Below, one piece after another: positions 25,457-32,676 of a DNA stretch of 64,000 bases (its first letter is position 1; each line of letters opens with the position of its first letter). Made by a program: the position numbers and the translations under genes. This DNA comes from an uncultured Phaeodactylibacter sp. (lineage in GTDB: Bacteria; Bacteroidota; Bacteroidia; Chitinophagales; Saprospiraceae), in assembly GCA_913057245.1 (NCBI GenBank), contig CAJXNH010000001.1, positions 62,001 through 126,000 on the forward strand. Direction: 5' to 3'. A model generated the notes under the pieces. It ran no database searches. It worked only from the letters and a program-made list of their open reading frames with translations, and was not told where the DNA came from.

Positions 25457-27616
25457 ATGAAAAAGCGTATCGTGTTTTTGGGGCTGTTGAGCTTGACCGG
25501 GCTGCTCAAAGCGCAGGAGGGATATTGGACCAATTTTATTGATCCTGATCGGGTAAGGGAAATCGTGGAACAGGACAATTACCTGTTCTTGCCTACGAGT
25601 GCGGGGCTCATTGAGGTCAACTTGGAAACAGGCGCTTTCGAACGCTGGTCCAAGGTTAATGGGCTGCCTTCAAACTGGGTTATGGCAGTTGCTTTTCATC
25701 CTCTGAGCGGTGATTTGTATGTTGGAACCTTCGATAAAGGTATTGCCGTACGCCGGTCAGGAGAGGATGAATGGAGCTTGCTGCCGATGCCCGATGCAGC
25801 GATCAACGGAACGAATACAGAATACGGAGTAATCTGCATGACTTTTGATACAGCAGGAGGATTATGGATAGGGTCTTATAGAGGGGTCCACTATTACAAC
25901 GGGACAAGCTGGGAAAAGTATAACAAGACTTATGGTCTTGCTACCCATTTTGATGATGTGTATGATATAAAAGTTACGGAAACCGGTGACGTTTATGCCG
26001 CCAGCAGAGGCGCCTTTCGGTTGGAGAACGGGAAATGGCGTAATCTTGGTCCCTTGGACGAATCAGGTGACCCTCTTTCCGATTTTAGCGGGACAAGTCT
26101 TCATATAGATGAAGCGGGTGGCCTTTGGTACGCGACAAGCGGTGGAGTTATAGGGTATTACTATGATAATGACTGGGAGATGTTGGAGGAGTTTGCTGGT
26201 TTTACGGGCAGTAGTTTTGGCAGGCGAGTCACCTTACTGGAAGTCTCTGGAAGCGATCGGCCGGAGATTTTACTTCACAGAAACTCATGGTATCACTGGA
26301 AGGATGAAGCATGGCAGCCCAAAGATGGTGTATTAAGCTTAAGGCCAAAGTCAGGTTGTGTACTTAACTCAGGTGAACGGATAGCTGTAATGGAAGACCA
26401 CTTGGTTTTTGAGCAAGGGGATTCTATTGTCTATAACGAATATATGTTTGAGGGCCAGGCCGGAGGTTTTGTCAACAGTTCCGATGGAGCACTGTGGGGC
26501 TTTGATGAAAAGAAATTGTATAATATGCTGACTGGCAATACTATTTCTTATCCAACCGGTGCAAGGCTGGGCGCTCAGCTGTATTGGAAAAACGCCCAGT
26601 TCGCTCCGGACGGAAGTCTCTGGAGTGTGAATGACCATAAAGTCTATCGGTATCAGCAGCAAGGCTGGACAGTTTATGATTCTACCAATAGCATCCTGCC
26701 GGGCGAGGGCGATTACTGGCACCTTTTAGAGATTAGCCCATCCGGAAGGGTCTCTTTTTCGGCCGGAGATGGAGGAGCTTACCATTTTGATGGTTTGGAT
26801 TGGCACCATTCTCCGGAATCGGTTTTACCCCCTTTGGAATACTGGGGTCACGAGCGCACACCGCAAGGTTTATGGGTTTTGGCTGAATTCGGGTCCAATG
26901 GAACACTTATACCTGCCTTGTGGGATGGTAAAAATTTAAAATATGGTTCAAATTTTGATCCTGATGATGCACAGTCTACATTCCGGTTGCATTATGACCC
27001 CTACAGAGGTTGGCTTTGGGCAGCAGGAAACAGGTCCCTGCTATACTTTGATGGTGATTCATGGCACACTTACGATTTACCTGATGAAGAAGGTTTTCGC
27101 ATATCTGGTATCCGAGATTTCATTCCCGGTCCGGATTTTCTAATTATTGCTGAGTTTTTGGATCTATGGATAGCACATGAAGGTGAATGGGAAGTGTATA
27201 ATTTTGAAAACAGCCCCATGTACAAGGGTGGCATTGACAAGGTCGGACTAGACCCGGAAGGTGGGATTTGGCTTACCCATACCAACTTTTCTATGTTGCC
27301 AGTCAATGCAGTTGATCGTTTTCAGCGGTTTAATCCGCAGGAAGTTATTGAGCAAACGACTATTCCGGACCAACTTACTGTCATAGGTAACCCTATTCAA
27401 AATGGTCAACTTGTGCTATATCGCCGACATGCTTTTAGTTCTGCTGCGAACTTGCAAGTGTTTGACGCTACCGGGCGTTTGGTACCTGTGCAGCCGGCCA
27501 GCATAGTGGGCGGATTTTTGCGCGCCCGGGTTCAGGGGCTAGCTGCAGGGTGGTATATAGCTGTAGTGCAGGATAATGGTCAGCGATTTATCGCTCCTTT
27601 TGTGGTGGGCCAGTAA
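25457..27616 (+). CDS. Secreted propeller protein with T9SS-type C-terminal domain
   Basis: This 719-residue protein has a signal peptide (1-19, cut near LKAQ). The body is made of repeats resembling two-component-regulator propeller blades (GLPSNWVMAVAFHPLSGDLY, TAGGLWIGSYRGVHYYNG, EAGGLWYATSGGVIGYYYD). The last 80 residues (VIGNPIQNGQLVLY, NLQVFDATGRLV, GLAAGWYIAVVQDNGQRFIA) form the beta-sandwich C-terminal signal of type IX secretion substrates. It should be secreted through the outer membrane and either released or attached to the surface. A degenerate relative of its C-terminal 150 residues lies at 31.09-31.53 kb. Its 3' end overlaps the convergent sterol desaturase gene by 29 nt. Confidence 0.85.
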   Translation: MKKRIVFLGLLSLTGLLKAQEGYWTNFIDPDRVREIVEQDNYLFLPTSAGLIEVNLETGAFERWSKVNGLPSNWVMAVAFHPLSGDLYVGTFDKGIAVRRSGEDEWSLLPMPDAAINGTNTEYGVICMTFDTAGGLWIGSYRGVHYYNGTSWEKYNKTYGLATHFDDVYDIKVTETGDVYAASRGAFRLENGKWRNLGPLDESGDPLSDFSGTSLHIDEAGGLWYATSGGVIGYYYDNDWEMLEEFAGFTGSSFGRRVTLLEVSGSDRPEILLHRNSWYHWKDEAWQPKDGVLSLRPKSGCVLNSGERIAVMEDHLVFEQGDSIVYNEYMFEGQAGGFVNSSDGALWGFDEKKLYNMLTGNTISYPTGARLGAQLYWKNAQFAPDGSLWSVNDHKVYRYQQQGWTVYDSTNSILPGEGDYWHLLEISPSGRVSFSAGDGGAYHFDGLDWHHSPESVLPPLEYWGHERTPQGLWVLAEFGSNGTLIPALWDGKNLKYGSNFDPDDAQSTFRLHYDPYRGWLWAAGNRSLLYFDGDSWHTYDLPDEEGFRISGIRDFIPGPDFLIIAEFLDLWIAHEGEWEVYNFENSPMYKGGIDKVGLDPEGGIWLTHTNFSMLPVNAVDRFQRFNPQEVIEQTTIPDQLTVIGNPIQNGQLVLYRRHAFSSAANLQVFDATGRLVPVQPASIVGGFLRARVQGLAAGWYIAVVQDNGQRFIAPFVVGQ

Positions 27617-28832
27617 CTTCTGCCGTCAGTGTTCGGCTCCTCTTTAAAACAAGCGCAAACCAAATGGTTAATACGACTACCCCCGTAACCGGAAGGTAAG
27701 GAAAGCCCTGGGCAATAATCGGCAACACACCAAGCAAGGCCAGGTGACGGAGAAACTCTAGTGGAATATAACCCCTTTTTTGTTCCAGTACCCGGCCATG
27801 TGCGAGAATGGAGAGGAGTATCGTACCTGTGATTAAGCCAATCTGAAGCGATGTCAGGCTTTCCCGGAAACTGATCATGTAAACAAACAGGAAAGCCGTC
27901 AAAACGCTGTTGACCAGAACGTAAATGCCAATGGGCAGGGGGAGCGCAGGCTTGAATTTTACCCTTTGGCCTTCTTCGTCCACCTCGTACTCCGGTGCTT
28001 CGTATTGGAGCCCTTCCGGCAGCCATCTTGGATGCGCAAAGAATACCCGTATTTTTTCCTGCCACTTTCGGGCTCTGTTGGCTAGCCGAAAGAGGTATTT
28101 CCAGTAAAAAAGGTGAGCCTTGAATGGGTCCGTGCTATGAAAGCCAGAGGTGATTCCGAATTTGACCGGCTCCTTTTCTGATTGGTAGGTGCCAAAGATC
28201 CGGTCCCAAATAATGAATATCCCGCCGTAGTTGGTGTCCAGGTAGGCCTCATTATAGGCGTGGTGGACCCGGTGGTTGGAGGGCGTAACCATGAATTTTT
28301 CCAGTATGCCCCAGTTTTTGACCAGGCGGGTATGCACCAGCATTTGGTAGAATCCGATAATGGCGATCGCAACCGTTACCGCAGCCGGATCAAAACCTAT
28401 GAGGGGGACTATGGACCAGAAAGGGGTCCGGAATATAACCGCAAAGGCGGAAACCCGAAATACGGTGGTGAGGTTGAGCTCTTCACTTTGGTGGTGCACG
28501 ATATGTGCCGCCCACATGAAGTTAATCTCATGGCTTAGCCGATGAAACCAATACCCCGCTAAATCGGCGCAAAAAACCAGTAAAACAAAGGTTAGTGCCG
28601 TATTGGGAATGGAAAAGAGCGCAAAATGATCATGAACGAAGGTGAAGACAAAAAATGAAATAATGATCCAAAAGAAGTCGAAGAGCCGCTCCAATAGTCC
28701 GCAGCAAAGATTGACCACAACATCAGAAAGGTTGTAATAATCTTTGCCTTGCCGGTGCGCTATGATCCATTCCACCGCTACCATAATAAGGAGCAAGGGG
28801 ATGAGAAAAGCGATAAATCCTAGTTTTTCCAT
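27588..28832 (-). CDS. Sterol desaturase / fatty acid hydroxylase family protein
   Basis: The ATG at 28832 (MEKLGFIAF) is preferred over an upstream start at 28877. The 414-residue integral membrane protein carries the histidine clusters of the di-iron fatty acid hydroxylase superfamily: FHRLSHE, HIVHHQSEE and NHRVHHAYN. Several membrane helices lie before and after them. Such enzymes hydroxylate or desaturate lipid chains, or cleave ether lipids in the alkylglycerol monooxygenase-like branch, which this size resembles. The C-terminal about 130 residues are a further membrane segment. It is the last gene of a minus-strand run (31.1 to 27.6 kb). It overlaps the end of the T9SS gene by 29 nt. 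Confidence 0.88.
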   Translation of the reverse strand: MEKLGFIAFLIPLLLIMVAVEWIIAHRQGKDYYNLSDVVVNLCCGLLERLFDFFWIIISFFVFTFVHDHFALFSIPNTALTFVLLVFCADLAGYWFHRLSHEINFMWAAHIVHHQSEELNLTTVFRVSAFAVIFRTPFWSIVPLIGFDPAAVTVAIAIIGFYQMLVHTRLVKNWGILEKFMVTPSNHRVHHAYNEAYLDTNYGGIFIIWDRIFGTYQSEKEPVKFGITSGFHSTDPFKAHLFYWKYLFRLANRARKWQEKIRVFFAHPRWLPEGLQYEAPEYEVDEEGQRVKFKPALPLPIGIYVLVNSVLTAFLFVYMISFRESLTSLQIGLITGTILLSILAHGRVLEQKRGYIPLEFLRHLALLGVLPIIAQGFPYLPVTGVVVLTIWFALVLKRSRTLTAEVTGPPQKER

Positions 28833-28916
28833 TTTCCAATTGGTTTGAAAGCAGCGTTTTACCACCCTAAAATACACTTTTTCGGGTTAATTGCCGACAC
28901 CAGTTATGGGGTGAGC

Positions 28917-29612
28917 TCAGGAAGGACTGATCTCTGTGATCGTATTGGGTTTAGGGTCAAGGATTTGATCCACGGCCCGGTAGATTAAAAACATACAAAT
29001 AGCCATTAACAAATGGCTGATGTCATGATGATTGAAATAGGTATGAAAAGACAATTTGGCGTTGTAGGTTATGGCAGGCAGGAAGGAAAACAGCAGGGCA
29101 AAAACGATCGCTTTACTGCCCGGGTGCCGCGTATGCAGATAATGGTATGCCTGGAGAGGCAGCACTATCCCTATCAGTCCAATGGCAGCCTGTGCCTGAG
29201 TAGCCAAAAAAGACTGAGTGGTAAGGATAAGCGCCCAGAACACCAGGTATTTTACCAAAGTACCTTTGGAAATCCATTGAAACACCCTTGAAGGGATTTC
29301 CTCCCGAACAAAGTACAGCGTGCCCCATTCAATCAAAAGTATGCCCGTGGCGCTAAATGCCCAGCCTATCATCTTCCACTCAAAGCTGAACAGGTAAAGA
29401 AAAGCATGCCCAATAAAGGCAGCACAAGTAGTTGCAATACCGGTGAAAAGGAAATAGTACCGGAAATATTGGTACATCTTTCCATATCCGTCCAGTTTAC
29501 TTAGCCGGTAGAAGGCATAGAAACAGACGAGCGCAGTGATAAAGTCCGTCAGGGAGGTGACGGGCTCCAGGATTTGAACGCCATAGAGGGTTATCGGTGG
29601 AGAATCTCCCAT
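28917..29612 (-). CDS. Seven-helix membrane protein of unknown function
   Basis: This 231-residue protein has seven predicted membrane helices, beginning PVTSLTDFITALVCFYAFYRL and ending DISHLLMAICMFLIYRAVDQI. Conserved-looking polar residues inside helices (HAFLY, EWGTLY, YNAKLSFHTYFNHHDISH) could bind metal or lipid, as in the ceramidase-like membrane hydrolases, but this is only a resemblance. It is similar in layout to a Bacteroidota-specific family of unknown function (DUF6962-like). It sits between the helical-repeat gene (55 nt gap) and the sterol desaturase gene (84 nt gap) on one strand, so a lipid-related role is possible. Confidence 0.6.
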   Translation of the reverse strand: MGDSPPITLYGVQILEPVTSLTDFITALVCFYAFYRLSKLDGYGKMYQYFRYYFLFTGIATTCAAFIGHAFLYLFSFEWKMIGWAFSATGILLIEWGTLYFVREEIPSRVFQWISKGTLVKYLVFWALILTTQSFLATQAQAAIGLIGIVLPLQAYHYLHTRHPGSKAIVFALLFSFLPAITYNAKLSFHTYFNHHDISHLLMAICMFLIYRAVDQILDPKPNTITEISPS

Positions 29613-29667
29613 GTTATATTTTGGTTCGAATAAGCCGGGTTACGTAAAATAAGCGATTTACAGCCCC

Positions 29668-31122
29668 TCAATGTACGGAATGATCCATCCAATAGAAAAG
29701 ATCCAGATATTCATAAAACCGGCTTTCCCGATTTTCAAGGGCTGCATTTTTGATAGCCGATCGCCAAACAGTCAGTGTTTTCGGCCGGTCACGGAGCCCG
29801 GTGGCGTTCAGGAGTTGCTGTAGATGTTGCAGGAAGAGCTCCGTACTTTCAGGGTAAAAGCCGGTATGGCTTCTGCGAAAAGATTGCAAAAGGTAGGGGA
29901 GAAGCTCAACGTGCTGCAGGTCGAAATGGATCATCAACTGCAGCAGGCGGGCAAAGTGGTAGAGTTCTTCGAGCGTTTTTTTGCGGTACCGGTCCAGAAA
30001 CAGGTTGATCGTAGACTGGGCATCGTCTGCCGCACCATCCAGCCACTGACAGAGGGCAAGCAGGTAGAGTAGCGACTGCTGATTGGGGTAGGAGATGCGC
30101 AGGGCCTGGCGCTGCAGCCTGGGCACCAAGTCGTCAGCCAGCTGTCGGCCCCGGCTGTAAGCTTTTCGGGCGACCAGCATATTCGCTTCGAGCAAGGTAC
30201 TGCGCTCTTCAATGCGTGGGGTGATACCGTGCAGCCGCTTAAAGGCTCGTTGCTTGGGCAGTTGGCGGAGCTGTTTGAGGCCTTCCTCCAGCTTGGCCCA
30301 GTTTTGAAGCTGGAAGTGGTCAATGAGCAGGTTTTGGAAAACGGTCAGGTAGCGGGCAGGATAGCGCTCTGTCAAAAAGGGCGCCTTACGGAACAGCCGC
30401 AGCATTGCCTGGTTTTGGGCAAAGGCAGCAGCTGGCTCTGCATTCATAAAATGATAGGTGGACAGTGCGCGCCGGGCATCAAGCTGAGTAGCCCACTGAG
30501 GGGCATGGAGCGCCTCCCGGAAAGTGGGGCGGTCTACAGCTGGGATTGGGCCGTATCCCTCCCGGCTTCCCTGAGCGCGGACTTTCTGCAAATGCTGAAG
30601 GGATACCTCAACGCTGGCGGAGGCGGCTTCCCCAGCCAGGTCAATTGCATTGACGGCGTTTTTCCAGTCTCTTTGCAGGTGATCCAGTCCCTGATGCGCA
30701 CCAGGCTGGTTTAGGCGTTTTTCCAATAGGGCTTTCCGTAGCAGCAGACACTCGGTTTGCAGGGCGATTAACTGATGCCCTTCAATTAGCTTACGGGCTT
30801 TCCGCAGGCGTTTTTCAGCCTGTTCAATTAAGTCCTTTTCCAGCAAGATCCGGGTTTGCTGTAGCAGGCGGCGGCCTTGTTCCAAATCGTGGTCCTGCCG
30901 GTGATGGTAGGAAAGAGCCTGCATGAGTTGCTCATACAATTGACGCTTGATCACCGCAAAGTGAGACTTTTTTAAGCCGGTCGTCTGGCGCGCGGCAGCT
31001 TCGTCAAACCGGTCTTGTTTGCGCAATATTTCATAGAGCTCAAAGTAACCCATCGGGCGCTTTTCGGTATGCCGGTGCGCTAAATGACGGAAAGTGCGTT
31101 GCTCTGCAGGGCGAATGGGCAC
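29668..31122 (-). CDS. Alpha-helical repeat protein, probably lacking its native N-terminus
   Basis: The 484-residue product starts at a GTG (31122). An in-frame stop lies seven codons further upstream (31144-31146) and there is no ATG in between; the first ATG is Met24 at 31053. The sequence is entirely helical: YFELYEILRKQ, KKSHFAVIKRQLYEQLMQAL, and a long Leu/Arg/Gln-rich stretch like TPR or SEL solenoids. This resembles a Bacteroidota family of about 500 residues of unknown function. In relatives as I recall them, a block of about 15 residues precedes the EKRYFKR-like segment, which corresponds here to EQRTFRHLAHRH, so the true N-terminus seems to be lost at a junction with the T9SS remnant. 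It may still be translated from the GTG or the internal ATG. Confidence 0.55.
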   Translation of the reverse strand: MPIRPAEQRTFRHLAHRHTEKRPMGYFELYEILRKQDRFDEAAARQTTGLKKSHFAVIKRQLYEQLMQALSYHHRQDHDLEQGRRLLQQTRILLEKDLIEQAEKRLRKARKLIEGHQLIALQTECLLLRKALLEKRLNQPGAHQGLDHLQRDWKNAVNAIDLAGEAASASVEVSLQHLQKVRAQGSREGYGPIPAVDRPTFREALHAPQWATQLDARRALSTYHFMNAEPAAAFAQNQAMLRLFRKAPFLTERYPARYLTVFQNLLIDHFQLQNWAKLEEGLKQLRQLPKQRAFKRLHGITPRIEERSTLLEANMLVARKAYSRGRQLADDLVPRLQRQALRISYPNQQSLLYLLALCQWLDGAADDAQSTINLFLDRYRKKTLEELYHFARLLQLMIHFDLQHVELLPYLLQSFRRSHTGFYPESTELFLQHLQQLLNATGLRDRPKTLTVWRSAIKNAALENRESRFYEYLDLFYWMDHSVH

Positions 31123-31530
31123 TGTACAATGCGATGAACAGCCCTATGGACAACCTTCGCCTTAGCAGCCGGACTGGATGCCAATGGCGTGCTCTGGCTG
31201 TCCCATAATCACCGTTCTATCGCTGAGCGCGTACAACTGGAAAACCTCACTACAGCTGAGCCACAGCCCGTAAGTGCAAATCCATTACTTCGCGTTATTG
31301 GGAACCCGGTAAGCAATAGCGACTTGATATTGGAAGCGCCCGCTACGCTCAGCCAGGCCGCGCAGCTGTGGTTGTTTGATCAGTCCGGTAAGCGATTGGA
31401 GACAGTTGGCTTAAAGGTTGGTGATGCAATTATGGAAGCGGATGTCAGTACGCTTACAGGAGGCTGGTACATTGCGGTCGTGATGGACGGAGGATAGCAG
31501 TATGTGGCACCGTTTGTGGTAGTCAGGTAA
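31089..31530 (+). pseudogene. C-terminal remnant of a T9SS propeller protein
   Basis: Translating 31110 onward gives GEWALYNAMNSPM, matching GEWEVYNFENSPM of the gene at 25457. The reading frame then shifts between about 31149 and 31170, where 22 nt stand in place of the 24 in the intact gene. From 31171 the second frame gives GLDANGVLWLSHNH (intact gene: GLDPEGGIWLTHTN), then LRVIGNPVSNSDLIL, AAQLWLFDQSGKRL and GGWYIAVVMDGG. A TAG at 31495-31497 interrupts the frame; after it QYVAPFVVVR ends at the TAA at 31530, matching QRFIAPFVVGQ. The remnant therefore carries one frameshift and one nonsense mutation. It has no N-terminus and overlaps the start of the minus-strand helical-repeat gene. It is not expected to be functional. 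Confidence 0.85.
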
Positions 31531-31550
31531 TCCCTCAGCCTGGTAAAACC

Positions 31551-31588
31551 AACCTGCCTGCCCGGACGTTAAGCCAGGCAGGCAGGTT
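31551..31588 (-). terminator. Terminator downstream of the lipoprotein gene
   Basis: A perfect 12-bp stem (AACCTGCCTGCC at 31551-31562 with GGCAGGCAGGTT at 31577-31588) has a 14-nt loop and lies 29 nt beyond the stop of the minus-strand lipoprotein gene. The minus-strand 3' side continues with a GGTTTT tract. It could also stop transcripts from the pseudogene side. Confidence 0.7.
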
Positions 31589-31617
31589 AATTAGGATTAA
31601 GCTGAGGGCAAGTTCGC

Positions 31618-32496
31618 CTACTTGAGCCCCTTGAACTTAATGCCCAGGTCCAGTTTCATGTCCGGATTTTTGAGGTCCTCCTGAGGGATCTCAATAACTA
31701 CGGTTTCCTTGTCCACACGGGTGGCATATTTGGAATTCAACTTTTTCTTCACCTTGCCGGGAAAGTGGATCGTCAGGCGGTAGGGCTCATCGCCGAGCAT
31801 GCCCTCTACCATCTGCATTTGCTGCTTGTCTTCTTCGCTCATGTCGCCCATGTCCTGGCCGCGGCGGGAAACGTTAAGGGTTTTACCGGAAAAGGAAAAC
31901 TGGGTTTGGGCACCCAATACGTCATCAATCATTTCGCTTTGTCCGCCCATAGCCGCATCATCGCGCATGCCCATCATGGTTTCCATGAAGTTGCCGCCCT
32001 GCTCAAATTCGGCAATGTCGTCAAAGGTGTTGATGGTGGTGATTTTGAACAGAGACTCCGATTTTTTGACCTGCATGCGCAGCTGGATATTTGTCATCTC
32101 TCTAAACATCTTGAGGTTCGCTTCTTTCTCTGCCTCTGTAATGCCTGCTTCTTTTACATTGATCGACTGAAGGCTGTCCAGCAACATATCCAGACTCTTC
32201 CCTTCCTTTTCAAGCTCCCGTGCAATCATGTCTGAAAAGCTGATTAGCGTATCAACGGACTCGGACTGCAATAAACCTTCCATCATTTTTGTGAAAGGGT
32301 CTTCCTCTTCCCCTTCTTCTTCCTCAGACTCACTGTTGAGCCCCATGAGTATAAAAGGATAAATACCGCTCAGGTCCATGGTAGATTCGTACCGCCCGCT
32401 GCCGTTGGCCTCAATCCAGAGCTCCTCTTCATTGCTGGAGCAGGAGGTAAGCATTGCGGCTATTGCAACCGCCAGAAAATAAAGCAATTGTTTCAT
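31618..32496 (-). CDS. Lipoprotein of unknown function
   Basis: The ATG at 32496 gives a type II signal peptide with lipobox LTSC (residues about 16-19 of MKQLLYFLAVAIAAMLTSCS); the longer frame to 32532 would bury it. The 292-residue protein is acidic, with an early Glu-rich tract (NSESEEEEGEEEDPF). It is rich in Met and helical in the middle (FREMTNIQLRMQVKKSESLF). It ends with strands (YRLTIHFPGKVKKKLNSKYA, VVIEIPQEDLKNP). It should be anchored in the inner or outer membrane facing the periplasm. No family is recognised. It is a single gene with a strong terminator and shares a 180-nt divergent region with ppc. Confidence 0.75.
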   Translation of the reverse strand: MKQLLYFLAVAIAAMLTSCSSNEEELWIEANGSGRYESTMDLSGIYPFILMGLNSESEEEEGEEEDPFTKMMEGLLQSESVDTLISFSDMIARELEKEGKSLDMLLDSLQSINVKEAGITEAEKEANLKMFREMTNIQLRMQVKKSESLFKITTINTFDDIAEFEQGGNFMETMMGMRDDAAMGGQSEMIDDVLGAQTQFSFSGKTLNVSRRGQDMGDMSEEDKQQMQMVEGMLGDEPYRLTIHFPGKVKKKLNSKYATRVDKETVVIEIPQEDLKNPDMKLDLGIKFKGLK

Positions 32497-32676
32497 CAGA
32501 TTTTTGAATTTTCGGGATGAAGTGATGCTCAAAGATAGGTATTATATTGACCTGCGCAGGTTTGCCCGTTGTAAAAACCAAATAGCTAGCCTATCTAATA
32601 TGGTAGGAATTCTTTGATCTCAGTATAAGATTGAGGATATTTGGGAAAACTATAAAACAAACAAAACAGCGAAAAT

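Noticed and set aside
25239-25460. 73-codon frame before the T9SS propeller gene
   Set aside because: No family resemblance, overlaps the likely promoter region and its end runs into the real start.
31189-31497. Separate 102-codon small gene
   Set aside because: It is the frame-B part of a larger T9SS C-terminal domain whose start, frame and end are all disrupted, so it is annotated as part of a pseudogene.
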